Shown: positions 1 to 13,300, counted from the stretch's first letter. The stretch is DNA of 64,000 nucleotides from Ascidia mentula (GCA_947561715.1 OX387198.1:2480001-2544000), one strand, 5' to 3'. The notes: a model not told the origin generated them from the sequence alone. Program-made: numbers and translations.

Positions 1-274
1 ATTACTTGTGTTCAGAGAAATTTGTTTAAAAGAAGGACGATCCAAGAACTAACGGTCAGTGAACAAAAGACGGACACTTACAAAAAACAATGAAAGGACT
101 TTTCACACGAAAAACCTGACGTTTTTATGGCGACACTATTAGCTGTCTAATAAAATCACATGGGAACAAACTGATAGCCTTTTGAACTTAATATCACACT
201 ATAAACGAAACCAAATCATGTGAGAAAGCAATCGTTGCTATCCATTTTGAAATGAGATGCTGGACAAAAAGACG
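1..274. repeat. left part of the large segmental duplication
   Basis: This stretch is nearly identical to 39763-40036 in the same orientation, and the match continues through the LTR fossil and kinase gene that follow. I see no gene in it. The match already holds at base 1, so the true left edge of the duplicated unit may lie outside the window. In the second copy the match begins at 39763, after unrelated sequence. Confidence 0.85.
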
Positions 275-794
275 TGAATCCGACGTCATATTTATCGTAT
301 GTTATGTTGTGTTTTTGTGGCATCGACTGTATTTTTATTAACGTCGAATACTAGTCACGCCACGAAACCATATCAACTCATTTACGACGAGCGTGCTATT
401 CATTTGTTTTGCACGGAAGACAACTAAATATCCGGTCAACCTACTTCGTGACAACTTCCAGCAACAAGCTGTCTTTTCAAATGAGTCACGAATTGGTCCG
501 AACTCAAACGACCCTGTATGCATTTATTATATAAGCCACACATCTTTAGGTAAAAGATAGAGTCATTCAGAGTTATTACGTCAAGACATTAAGTCGATAA
601 TTTTCAAGCCTAACAGACAGAGACGTTGGTACGCGCGGTTTGTAACGTTTTATTGCAATACTCGTGCGACTGTTATTTATGTATTAAATTAACAGATTGA
701 CTTGGGGTTAGAGAGTAGCCTTTTTATCAGGAGTCAGATATACGGCAGTGTTAATATTTTGTATAGACGTTTTAAATAACACCCTACATAAATT

Positions 795-812
795 TGGTGA
801 CCCCGACGTGAT
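795..812 (+). other. tRNA-Trp-type primer-binding site
   Basis: TGGTGACCCCGACGTGAT is complementary to the conserved 3' end of eukaryotic tRNA-Trp including CCA. It lies six bases after the end of the left LTR, where a primer site is expected. The same 18 bases occur at 40556-40573 in the duplicated copy. Confidence 0.75.
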
Positions 813-2842
813 ACTTGGACGGGCATTTAAACCTTCTGATTAATAATCTGCACAAATTATAGAACTAACTGCAAATATGGGTAATTTCTTGTTTCTAAAA
901 ATTAACATTTGTACGAACCAAAGATTTTTAACCATGTCAAACAAGTTTTTCAGACATTTCTCGTTGTTCTTCACCAAGGACAAAGACCGAAACAAACATT
1001 TCGAACAATAATAAGGTATGACGTTTGTTTTTCTCTTGATTTTATGCGCCTGATTGTGTAAAGAGTGCCAAACTGCTTTTAGGTCAGTTTTGTCAAATGC
1101 GAAACCGTTTTTATAGATTTTAAGCATACGCCTGACTGCAGTGGCTATGTCAATCTCATTTCAGTTGATGCTATAATGTTGTAATAACGCTTGCATCTCA
1201 ATAAGTTTACGTCACACGCGATTTCACTTTGGGGAGTGTTTTTTAGATTTAATTAAATCATGTCCGAAACGTTTTTATTATTTTTTTATTATTTTCTTTA
1301 ACATACGTCACTGCTGGCAACTTAGGGTTGATTGTGGAAAAATGGTCATAACATTGTCTGCTTAGAAAGTCCTAACGGATGCATGACGTCAGCTAAGGGG
1401 CCTGACACGTTATTTCTTACTTTGCGCAAACGAGGTCGCCCAGCTTGCATGCATTTTTTACTCACTTTCTTTTGTCCCTCATTAGGAGAAACCCTTGTGC
1501 TAGTTTAGGGGTTGTTATGGCTATTCGAAGCAAGAGATCGCTGATTAACAGCTTTCATGTATGATTTGTTTGGGCCCATTTAATAATTGACATGAGCTTA
1601 ATGCAGATCTAAATCACCACCTTTTACGTCTGTAAACACAAACACTTCCTTCATGTGGGGTAGCTGTAACGATCAATATTGATTTGCAACGAACCGCCTG
1701 ACTATACCTTATGTCCCTTGTTAGTAACTACCAGGATCGTTCAAGGAAATTGTATAACAGTTATTCTAGATTCGACATGGAAACGTGTTTCCAAAACGTT
1801 AACGTGAAGTTCAAAATGCACTGGCAAAATTAAAAGCGACTTATTTTACAGACCGCAGAAGGCATTCATCGCTCTATAAAAACTGCGTGTCTATACAATG
1901 CATTGTGGGAGATTTGCGTACACGGCCAAGACGCAAGTTACATTTCACATTTGCAAATCCTTTTTAGCCCACACCGACCGTCAAACTTTGCCAAACTATG
2001 CTCAGTACAAAAGCTTGTTCGTTTAACTAATTGGGATTTTTAAAACACACGCCTTATGTCGAACCTATCTGTATTGGTGTACTCGACCTTAACCGACAGT
2101 ATATGTACTGTAACTATACTATAGTTACTCACAAGTTATGATAACCGTGTTGATTAATTTTTCGCTGTGATAATATTAGTGACCTCACATGGCAGCAAAA
2201 AAAGGCCCTTATATGACTCGTAAACACGAGCAATTCAATGTCGCTCATTCATTTTGCGCGTCAAAGCAACAGCGAATCTTGATGTACTTTATTATATCCT
2301 TGTTTGTGTATTATAATTTTTATGTGTTGTGTTTTGTGTTACAATAACATTAGGCTTAGATGTAACGGCAGGATGTTCGAGTTTTTTTTACAATGCAAAT
2401 TTATGTAGGGGGTTATTTAAAACGTCTACACAAAATATTAACACTGCCGTACTCCTGATAAAAAGGCTATATACTCTCTAACCCAAAGTCAATCTGTTAG
2501 TTTAATGCATAAATAACAGTCGCACTAGTATTACAATAAAACGTTACAAACCGCGCATACTGACGTCTCTGTTTGTTACGCTTGAAAATTATCGACTTAA
2601 TGTCTTGACTTAATAACTCGGAATGACTCTATTTTTTACTGAAAGATGTGTGGCTTATATAATAAATGCATACAGGGTCGTTTGAGTTCGGAACAATTCG
2701 TGACTCATTTGAAAAGACAGCTTGTTGCTGGAAGTTGTCACAAAATAGGGCGGCCGGATATTTAGTTGTCTTCCGTGCAAAACAAATGAATAGCACGCTC
2801 GTCGTAAATAAGTTGATATGGTTTCGTGGCGTGACTAGTATT

Positions 2843-3985
2843 TATGGGCGGCCAGAAGGGTCATAATGCGTCTGAATCAACACGTTGCTTATTTAACCAA
2901 CATGTTCCTTATTTAACCAACATGTTGCTTATTAAGCAACGTGTTACTTGGCACCAGAAGGGTCAAAATTCACACGTTGCTTATTTAAGCAACATGTTGG
3001 TTAAATAAGCAACATGTTCCTTAAATAAGCAACGTGTTAAAAGAGACGTTGCTAGAAGGCGACCGTGGTCGGCCAAAAGGGTCAAAAGTCTGCCTAAACA
3101 ACATGTTGCTTAAATAACGAACATGTTGCTTATTTAACCCTTCTGGCGCGCTTTGTCACGTTGGTAACCTTTAACCCTGGCGGGAAATTGAACATTATTC
3201 AGCAGTGTCAGAAGACCACGCGCGGCTGGAGTGGTTGGTCTGTTGTTCACATAGATGTAGTGTTTATTTTCTGAAATCATGGTGTATAAATATAGATACA
3301 ATTTAATGTTTGTTTTATAAGACTTTTTTTACCATTTGGATAAGTTTTATTTTTTTTGCACCAGCTCTACTTTTCGCTAACCTGAACCCGATACAGTAGT
3401 ACTGCACAATACGTTTGATTCATGCTGAAATCATGCAAAATAGCGATGTTGAGGAAGGTGGGATATAATTTCCTTTGCAATTTCTTGGTGTGGTTTATGT
3501 ATTTTTTTTGCAATCAGATCATTTTTACTTACTAAAGGCCATATCAGTATTAAATCCCCTAAATCAAGTTTTGAAGGTTATCAGATTTAATACCCATACT
3601 AAATCTGCTGAATAATGTTCAATTTCCCGCCAGGGTTAAAGGTTACCAACGTGACAAAGCGCGCCAGAAGGGTCAGAATGAACACGTGCGTTAAATAAGC
3701 AACATGTTCGTTATTTAAGCAACATGTTGTTTAGGCAGACTTTTGACCCTTTTGGCCGACCACGGTCGCCTTCTAGCAACGTCTTTTTTAACACGTTGCT
3801 TATTTAAGGAACATGTTGCTTATTTAACCAACATGTTGCTTAAATAAGCAACGTGTGAATTTTGACCCTTCTGGCGCCAAGTAACACGTTGCTTAATAAG
3901 CAACATGGTGGTTAAATAAGGAACATGTTGGTTAAATAAGCAAAGTGTTGATTCAGAAGCAATATGACCCTTCTGGCCGCCCATA
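2843..3985. mobile_element. 1143-bp inverted-repeat MITE with 6-bp target duplication
   Basis: The element starts TATGGGCGGCCAGAAGGG and ends with the reverse complement. It is flanked on both sides by AGTATT (2837-2842 and 3986-3991). The duplicated locus near 42600 has a single AGTATT and no insert, so the borders are exact and the insertion is younger than the duplication. The arms are about 360-380 bp (2843 to about 3207, and about 3603 to 3985) and consist of short reiterated palindromic words such as AACATGTT and AACACGTT separated by GCTTATTTAA. The centre has no coding potential and includes a fragment (about 3535-3600) related to the TTAA family found elsewhere in the window. Superfamily not assigned. 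Confidence 0.85.
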
Positions 3986-4063
3986 AGTATTCGACGTTAA
4001 TAAAAATACAGTTGATGCCACAAAAACACAACATAACATACGATAAATACGACGTCGGATACA

Positions 4064-4203
4064 TGCGTATCAGCGTTGCATGCAGTTAAAAATTTCGGTT
4101 TCGGCCGAATTTTGTAAAAATATTCGGCCGAAACAGAATAATTATAAGAACCTTAGTTTCGGCCGAATAAATTTGGCAAACCGAACTTTCGGTGCATCCC
4201 CAG
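4064..4203. mobile_element. hAT-like transposon remnant upstream of kinase A
   Basis: The segment holds three copies of a TTCGGCCGAA palindrome. It ends in sequence whose reverse complement reads CTGGGGATGCACCGAAA, like the CAGGGATGCACCGA ends of many non-autonomous hAT elements. It directly abuts the conserved promoter block of gene A. The same remnant precedes gene C (42679-42818) and is absent upstream of B and D. No full element or 8-bp target duplication was delimited. Confidence 0.5.
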
Positions 4204-4337
4204 TGGTTCTGTTCCCCCTTTTTGCTTTCGTTTGGTTCCTTTTCGAAACCACCACCGCCATTTTGAAAAGGGAAAGCAAAGAGGAACAGTTTTTTTTTCG
4301 TTTCCCAGCGTCCTTTCTGTCGTAATTAGATGGCAAT
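4204..4337 (+). promoter_or_regulatory. conserved promoter/5' leader of kinase A with YY1-like site
   Basis: This block is conserved in front of all four kinase genes. It contains CCGCCATTTTG at 4255-4265, which fits the YY1 consensus (reverse complement CAAAATGGCGG), preceded by a TTCGAAACCACC stretch and followed by purine-rich GAAAAGGGAAAGCAAAG. YY1 sites of this form commonly lie at transcription starts or early 5' leaders. The start codon follows within 75 bases. No TATA box is evident. The role is inferred from conservation and motif only. Confidence 0.5.
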
Positions 4338-7300
4338 ATGTCTTCTGTGGAAGAGGTATGTTTTAAATCATAATCATTATGTTATGGGGGTAGCAGCCTA
4401 CGTCACCTTATGTTTTTGATCAGTTATATTGGTAATAACAATCCATTTTGTATGTTTTTGTAGTTACCTTTTATCCAAGCCGGGGATGTTTTATGTGACG
4501 AATTGAACTATATTGTTGGAAGTGGTGGATCCGGTGACGTAATAATTGGTTACCATGCTGGTTTGGAGCAATTTGTCGCGGTCAAAGTAATCCAAGTTGT
4601 TGGTCGTCACAGTGAAGACCTCTTTAAAAAAACGTAAATCCAGCATTCATGATACACTACTGTAACCGTTTTTTTTTACAATGATATATTGTTGCAGAAT
4701 TGGTGAAGAGCTGGAAAACCTGCATAAACTAAATCATATCAACATAGTGAGTGTTTATGGTTGGACCAAATGGCCATTTGCCTTAGGGATTGTCATGGAG
4801 TTCTGCAAAGGGGGGAACCTCTTGGAATTACTGCTGAGGACACCAATCGATTTGGGATTCCCCTTGCGTGTCCGGTTTTTACTGGATGCTGCAGAAGGTC
4901 TCAAAGCTTGCCATGGTTTACCTCTGAAGAGAATGATTCACGGAGATGTCAAGCCTGAAAATGGGTTGCTTACCAAAATTCTGCGCCTCAAATTGTGCGA
5001 CTTTGGAAATGCGGAACTCGCAACCATAACTGGATCGATGACAAAGAATCCTTCAGCAAGAAGCAAGAAGGAAAGACCTCAACACACACCGATGTACATG
5101 GCGCCTGAAAAAATTGAAAACTCTTTCATGAAACCAACAAAAGAACTTGATGTTTATGCTTTCGGTGTGATGGTCTTTACTGCCGTGGTCAGGGCATTGC
5201 CATATCCGACCGACAACCTAAAAGCTTTACTAGACTCCATTAAGGAAGGGACTAGACCTAACTGTTTAGTAATAGAAGAACGGAAGCAAACTCTTAATGA
5301 AAGCGACAGAGCAATCGTTGAAAATCTGGAGCAACTCATGAATCAGTGTTGGGATCAAGATCCATCTAAACGACCAAACATGATCGAAATCTGTGAGAGA
5401 TTGCAGCAACTTCTCAGCCAGCAAAGTCCGGAAGTGATCGAGCAACAAGTGGAAGATGTTGTCAGACAGATGGACATGAAAGATCCCTTTCTTGTCAACG
5501 ATGAGAAGCTGGTTTCCCTTGAATGGTATTGTGCAAGAACCCGAAGATTCCAAGGTTTGTTCTGAAAATTACACCAACTAGAAATTTTAAAAAATTGTCT
5601 CATAATTTGCTGGCTTGTGTCTGTTGTATTATGCGAGCCCTTTCTTTCCCAGCACCCAACTATCCTCAAACCTTTAATGATGCCAAGAAAGATCATTCAT
5701 CTACTGACAAGAAACCAGTTTTAGGTGATTCTGTTCAAGTCCCATCATCTTCTGGATTGGCGTCAAAAGTTAATCGAGATCGTCAGGATCAACAACATTT
5801 GGAAGGTATATACAGCATCAATGAGCTAGTGAAAAAGCTAGTGAAATGAGCTAGTGAAAATAGTGGAAGTCGCACAGAAATGCAAGACATGTTTAGTCCA
5901 GTATTGTGTAAAAATTTGTTTTGTCTTAAATTTGAAAACACAAACAAGAATGGTTGGTCCTGGGGTGCTCGCCAATGTAAACTCAGTTATGCCATGAGGC
6001 AACCGGTGATGCATTGGGGGCAAATTTATGGTTGAATGAGCAGGGAGACATGTGCTGTTGCCAGGGTGATTTTCAGCTTGTTTGGTGCAGTTTTAGCGCA
6101 CTTTTTGACTTTCTCATTCAGGTAGTCATTTTGTGCTTGGTGTTGTCGAAAAGTTAGTTGAAAAAGCATCAAAATGTTCAAGAGGACGTAGCTTAAAATT
6201 GAATCACAGAACTATACCTTCATTTGTCATTTTATGTTAGGCCCGCCTGTTAAGGCTGCAAAAAAATGGAGGTTGGTTTGGCATAAAAAACCTCTTTCAA
6301 TTTTCAATTCAATGTTGGCCCCAGCAATGGTGAAAATTTTTTTTTGTTTCTGTTATCCTATAGGACATAAGATCTTCCCAGTCGCTCGTCAGATCCTTGT
6401 TGTGTTTTTTCCGATGCAGCTGCAATCAATTTTTTGCCTTTCAAATAGAAGTAGTAGACCTTCATGGGTCAGCCACAGGAATTGTTGTGGGCAATAAAGC
6501 AAATTGCTCAATATGTGTATTAAGGCTGATAACCAAAATATGATTTTGAGGATTTAATACTGATATGGGGCCTTAAATCACCGGTTGCAACAGCTCGACA
6601 CTATATTCTATGCGCTCTGATGATCTTAATCATTATGCACCGACATGCATTACTAGACTTGACTACACACACATAATTACACACAAAATGGCTATACCTC
6701 AATGGATTGGATATTTTTACCTAACAAACTTTCAGTGGGTAACATGGTGAACTAGGCTAGAATGGAGGACAGATGATTAGTGATACTCAATAAACTTATT
6801 CTTTAGGCTTGAATATGCTGTAACACTCCAGAACTTGTCTACAATTAAAAACTTTTATGTCCTGTTTTTATTTTTTTCTGGTGCTTTATACATTGTGAAC
6901 AAAGCGTATTCTTGTTTCAGTAAGTGCTGTAAATTTCAGCAACATTCCACAATCAAGCCATTTACCAAACCACCTCTCACAACAATTCCAGTACACTGGA
7001 CCAAGTTTTTTTATACAAACAGGTATTTTAGCAGTATTGGTTTAGGCCTTCCATTTTATAGTCATAAAACCCTTTTATGCATCCCTCACAGACCCATATG
7101 TAAATTTACTCAGGACATCTTGTGACATACTACATTATATAACTCTCTTTACAATTCTTTGATAACAATGGGTTTGATGCAGCAGATAGAAAAGTTTATG
7201 ACCAACTGCTTAATATCAAACAACATTTGTTTGCATTGTAAATGTTTACAATGCATGCAAAACATTTTCCCAGCCAATCCAATGACAGTTAGTTATTGTA

Positions 7301-10300
7301 ACACATCTTTCTTGCTTTGCAAATACAGATAATACTTCAGTGAATGGTTTCCATAACAACCCTGTGAACAATAATAGTGAAACTTGTTTTCCTGCACATC
7401 AAAGTGTCTTACCACCTCAGTCAGGTATTTTAATTAGATGAAAGTAAGTGTTATGGATTACTTTGGAAGAAAAGTTTAAATATGAAAATTTTTACATTTG
7501 TAAATAGGTTTAAAGGTTTTATACATCCCTGACATGCAAATTGGATTAGTTGCAGCAGAAAAATGTTTTTTTATTTCAGTAACTGCTGGAAATTTCAACA
7601 ACATTCCACATAATCAAAACATTCTTCCAAACTACTTCACAAGGCAACCCCAGTCCACTACACCAAGCTTTCTTACAAAAACAGGTATTTGAATGATTGA
7701 TTTAGGTCATACAACTGGTTTAAAAGTTATGTCCTATTTTTTACCTTTAAATTTTTTTACAGTTTTTGTACAATAAAACAATTAAGAGTATTACAAGATG
7801 TTAATGTCATTCAAATAACAGTGTTGCATAAAATACTTTTATACAACAAAAAATACATATAGAGGTCATTCTTATTTTGAAGTTCCTCATGCAGCACAAC
7901 AAAACACAAATTCATCAGCTCCACCACAGCAAAGAGGTAGAACTGAAGAAATTTGCATCCTCTCCATATATTATCTACTTCTTGTACATAGATTTTACTT
8001 TCATGAATGATGGGAGTTCCTATAATACTGTCTCCAATTACCCACCAAGGAATGATCCCATATTATTCACCAATCCTACACAGGAACCTCTACATACCGC
8101 ACAAACGTCACAAACAGGTATAGATTCCACTAAGAATCAATGTGAAAGTTACGTGGAAATGCAAAAAAGGACACATGGGCATGCATGTGTAGCAAATGAG
8201 TATTTCGCATTTTTTTCTCATAAGTCGTTTTATTTGAAATGTTATGTCAAAGCGAAAACCAGATTTACAACAAAAAACTATGCAGTGTTTTCATTGCAAT
8301 TTGTCACACAAAAAACTTTGTACCAATCTTGTCCACTGTAAATATTGTAGTGACAGATTGTATTATTATAGCAGTCAATATAGGAAAGTAAGTATACTTA
8401 CTGGGTTTTAAAATTAAATTTGTCCTGGTAGCGGTGTACTTTCATCATCGATCTTGCGATAAAGCACAAAACCTCAGTTAGTGTTTCACACAACCATATT
8501 TTGATCCAATAAATATATGCCCACGAGTCTTATGTATTATTCGGGGTTGCATGAATAATAAAACTATGCTCATATTCAGCGAATCTATTCGGGTTCGGGT
8601 TTGCTTGGCACATCCCTAGTTGACATTAGCAATCTATTCTCATTCAGCTTTGAAAAGAAAATCAAGCAATGACGTTCCAAGCGCTTCCAGTGACAGCAAG
8701 AAAAAAAAAAAAACTAATGAAGATGGAACATCACGAAAGGAAGAAGCAGGTGAAAAAATAAAACTTACGACCTCCGTCATATATATTTTGATATTGTTAA
8801 CGGAGGGCACCTGTTATGACATCACAAACTAGTGATTGTGGTAAACATAATATAAATAAATGTAAATTCATGTTATATCACTTCCAAGACACTGAACAGC
8901 ATCCAACCACCTCTCATGATGAAACCCATGATCATTTTTCAAGTGATGAACAGATAAATGCAGGAAAAGTTGTGCAGGGACGACAACAAACAGGTAACGC
9001 TATGTGTGTAAAATTTTTTTACTGAAAACAATTTGAATAAACTGTATCTGCTGTTGGTATGCTACTGATAGTGGTAAACATTGCATTACAGTGAAGCAAT
9101 TACTTTCCTAGGGTTTTAAGTTAAATTTATGTAAGACAATACATTGGCAATCACTTTTGAAAGAAGCCTTTTTCCTTGCCAAGCCTTAAAAGCTACATAA
9201 TACACTTTTTGGTACAATGTTATTAACAGCTTCAGTTAGTTTAGTGTTTCCCAACCGGTAGTACCACTAGTGGTACGCAAAAGCATTCCAGGTCGTACGC
9301 AAGTGCCTTTCCGTAATTTGCGGATATAGTTCAAATTAAAAAAATCGCAAGTGATCTAAAAATGTTTGTTATTTCATCCCCTAGGTTACTTTGTAATTTT
9401 GTTTTACCTCCAAGTGAACTGGTCTAAAACTAATGCAGAATGTGATGTGTTTATTTTATTTAAGGAAACACAACATCAGCTGAGGTTAACACGGATGGTG
9501 CAAAAGAAGAACATGCAGCCACCAGACACAATCAGCAACATTATGAAGGTACAAACAACATAAACACATATTTTTGTGACTAGTGTATGAAGATACTGAT
9601 ATCAAGTTGTAAAAATACTGTGCAACCCACAATAGCTTCAACATCCACCTAAGACAACACAGAAATCATGTACATATACTTTAATTGTGGTAAGGTAGGA
9701 TTGCTTGCGGCAAAGGCTTCTGTTTGGCGATGTAAAAAATAAGCATGTTTAGTCTGAACTAAACAAGTGTTTTTGATGATGGCAAATAAATGTGGTCGCC
9801 TGGCAATTTGTTTGTATTAATGTAACTTGCCTAGGATCTTAAGTTCACACTTCACTGAGATCTATAATTGTATTTCTTATTTAGACTTTTACAAAGCTTA
9901 GTTTTAGCATTTATATACAATGTATATATGTATATTATACATTGATTGATAGGGCCCAGAAAATAATTTGCTTTGCCCCCAAAAATGGACACTGTATCGG
10001 TTTTTCCCATTATATTTTTTTGATCTTGTAATGTTTTGATCTTGTAATTGCTTGAATAATGGTGAAAGCCTTCAACGTCCTTGGAATAGGAATGGTCATG
10101 TTTTGCATGTCACTACAGCACAGCAATGTGCACAAACTATAACACAGAAGCAACAAACAGGTATTTTAAAAGCTGAAAATACTATTGTGAAGTTGGCACA
10201 CTGTTAAATTGTGTAAGTCTGTCCATTTAGCTGGAAACTGTGGGTAGTAGTTCAGTGTGGATGAGGCCTGTCGATCAAAAAATGTCACTTTCTGCAACTC

Positions 10301-13300
10301 AATTATCATAAGTGGTTGCATTACTTTTGTGCCTTACAATACGAGTTTCATTAAAATAATAGTTATGCAAGTGTATTTCTTATCATAATCAATATAATAA
10401 TTATTGTGTAGTGTTAGTTTGCCTCTAAATATTTGTTTGTTGTGTACTTTTGCCTCTAAATATTTGCTTCTCAAATGTAGACTCTGCTTTGAACACTGGT
10501 GAACCTGAAAGTTACCACAATCCTGTCAGCAATACTACAGAAAACTTCATACCAGCAAATCAATCTTCAGTTAATGCTAATGATTTACCACCACAAACAG
10601 GTATTTCACATTGCTGCATTTCTATATGTACAGAAAGGACATTTTGTATCATAAGCCAAATTGAACAACGTTAAACCTTACAGTTGGTTAAAATTGAAAA
10701 TCATGCCAGCATAAACAAGACATGCAAACCAGCTCATTTCGATGTGTGCTTTTTTTTATTTTTGTGTTCACAGACACAGACAATATTCCAAAAAAGGAAA
10801 TTAGGTTATAAGTTTGTCTGCAAATACAGCTATGTAATTTTTCTAAAGTGTAAGATCCATGTCGATGTTAAATTTGAGTTGTTTTTTTATTGATGTTTAA
10901 TGCAGTTTTTACTTCAGTGGGCGGAAATTTAAATCTCTTGACTGGAAACGATGCCTTTACTGCAAACAACTTAACACAGCAACCACAACTTATGCAATTT
11001 CTTCCATCAACAACAGGTATTTTAAAAAATCTTGGAAATTTGGCTAGGTGGTAGAAGAAGAAATGAACAATTAAGGCGCAATTTTTGCCTTTTTCACCAT
11101 TCTAAGTTTTCAACATGCAAAGCCACTGTTCGACACCCGTGGCATGAAACAATGTTGAGTTACCGATATTCAGTAACATGAACAGACCAACGCCATTGTC
11201 CTTAAAGACCATAAATTGAATTACTTTATTAATTATCGGTCATGCCAATCTTGCAGCATTCACATCGATCTTACTAGTTTTCTTTTTTCAATGATTGGCA
11301 TGTACATGCTGGTGGAAAAGTGGTTCAAAAAAATTGGTGCCGGTAGAAGTCATTTAATTGAAAACTGCAAATAATTATTTGGGGAGAAATTTGTATTTTG
11401 TGTCACTATTAAACAACAGCATTTACCTGGTTACGTAGTGTTGAAAACTTGATGCCATCATCTTTAATATGCCAGAATCGTCATCCAAATTAATTTTGTC
11501 TCTTTAGATGGCTAAATATATGCAACCGCAATAATTTTTTGGACAAAATCCATGCAAACACCAGTCAACACTTGCTTTAACGTTCAGCGAATAAGCGCGT
11601 TATGTTTAAAACTAACCATTTACCAAACACCTGGCATGGTTGCCAAACATGTTGCTTTGTTACGAAACAAGTACCGTTTTTTGTTCAATTGGACCTATTC
11701 AAAGAGACATATCAGCCTACAACATGCAAGTTTTTCTTATGTTTTGTCGCTATTTCAACATGTATTCTAAACTTATGTAAGTACAAGAATCCTATAATGG
11801 AAATAAGCCTGGTCGTTCTCATACGTTAGTTACCAGATACGGCATTTTTACTATTCAACAGGCACGACAATTTTTCTCAAGATGTTTGACACGCAATAAA
11901 AAAATGACGCCCTAAACAATAAAAAATGAAATTTGCATTATTAAAAGCCTTAACTTTCAAGTTCCTTATCGCCAATTTAAACCACATGCTAGATATGTAT
12001 ATTTTTGCGACCATCATCAAAACACTCTGTAATGGTGGAAGTTCTTATAATACTGTCACCCGTTTTCCACCCGGAAATGGTTCTTTGATTACCGCTAACC
12101 CAACACAACAACATGGGAATACGGTGCAAACTTTACAAACAGGTATTAACTTGAAATTATTAAGCTTAAAGCCAAAAGTCACACTGAAATGCAAGGAAGA
12201 AATTTTCTCCAAAATGGTATAAAAATATGCAGTGAATTCATTGCAACTTTGTGACACAAAAAAATCTTTATGTTAATTCATGGATGCAACACATTTTTCT
12301 CATGTCTCTTTTTTCGTGTCATGCAATGAGGCCATCAGTCCATCCTAGCAACTTTGTTAATATCAAAAACTACGCGAAGAGTATTGACATCGAAAGAAGT
12401 TTTTAGTCCCTGTTCACCATCTTTTTTATATTGATATGATGTAACATTTATTTTGTTTCCAAAAACAGAATTCAGTGCAAACCATGTTGAAATTGCCAAT
12501 AACCCAACAAGCTTTGGTGAATACAAAACAAGCAGTGATATTTCTACGAAGCAGTCAGATGCTGCAATAGTGTTGATGCAACTTTCCGGTAAGTTTTCTT
12601 GCAAACAAACACTGATCAGTAAATGTGACAAAATTTAACGTTTTTTTGTTTCTTTGTTTTTTTTTGCACATGAATCTTTATGTGACCCTACCTAGGCCTA
12701 ATTCTTTTCATTTTTTTGAAAATCTGTAAAGTCTTGTACCGTATTTACTTGATTGTAAGCCACAGCTTGTAAAGTTTTTTAACCTACTGTTTCTGCGGCT
12801 TTCAATCAAGGGCAACTTATATTCGAGAGTGGCTGTTGCTCTGATTTCAATGAAATTCATGTTTAACTTGCTCTGCCTTACCAGCACGTTTTATCAAACA
12901 CAGTTATCAGCGTACCTGACAATTTCAATGGACAGATTTGTTGACAATTATTGTTATAGGGCACCTAAGGTTGCCTATGACATTTGCATGTGGCTTTAAT
13001 TCGAAGGCGGCTTATATTAACTTTTGAACACCATCAAAATCCAATAAATAAGGTTGTACATTCTCAAGTTTATTTGGACTAGTTTTTTCACAAAATCACC
13101 AACTTGCTTAACACTAACATGACAAAAGTATGAAAATATATTTTTGTAAAACCTATTCAAGGTATTGAAGAGCCTGCAACTACTCCCTATAGCCCAAGGT
13201 TCACTGAACTATTAAATAGTCAACAAGTATATACTGGGAATATTATCCAGAGAGCAATACAACAAACAGGTAATTTCATTGTTTATTACAAGCCCATTGA

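Larger units (their letters stand above)
275..4063. mobile_element. LTR retroelement fossil with LTRs in inverted orientation (copy 1)
   Basis: A 514-bp TG...CA repeat at 275-788 (plus) reappears as its reverse complement at 2404-4063, where it is split by a later 1143-bp MITE (2843-3985). The left repeat is followed after six bases by a primer-binding site for tRNA-Trp, which supports calling the repeats LTRs. The roughly 1.6-kb interior shows no recognisable gag, pol or envelope coding region, so the element is broken and non-autonomous. Inverted rather than direct LTRs suggest rearrangement or a join of two insertions. The clade (Ty3/Gypsy-like or other) cannot be told. It predates the segmental duplication, because the same structure lies at 40037-42678. 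Confidence 0.65.

Noticed and set aside
840-1127. 95-codon minus-strand open frame inside the LTR fossil
   Set aside because: It does not resemble any retroelement or host protein that I recognise.
10050-10161. Additional linker cassette in gene A ending CAACAAACAG|GT
   Set aside because: The 3' end and upstream frame fit, but no AG acceptor in the right phase was found, so it is probably a lost cassette.
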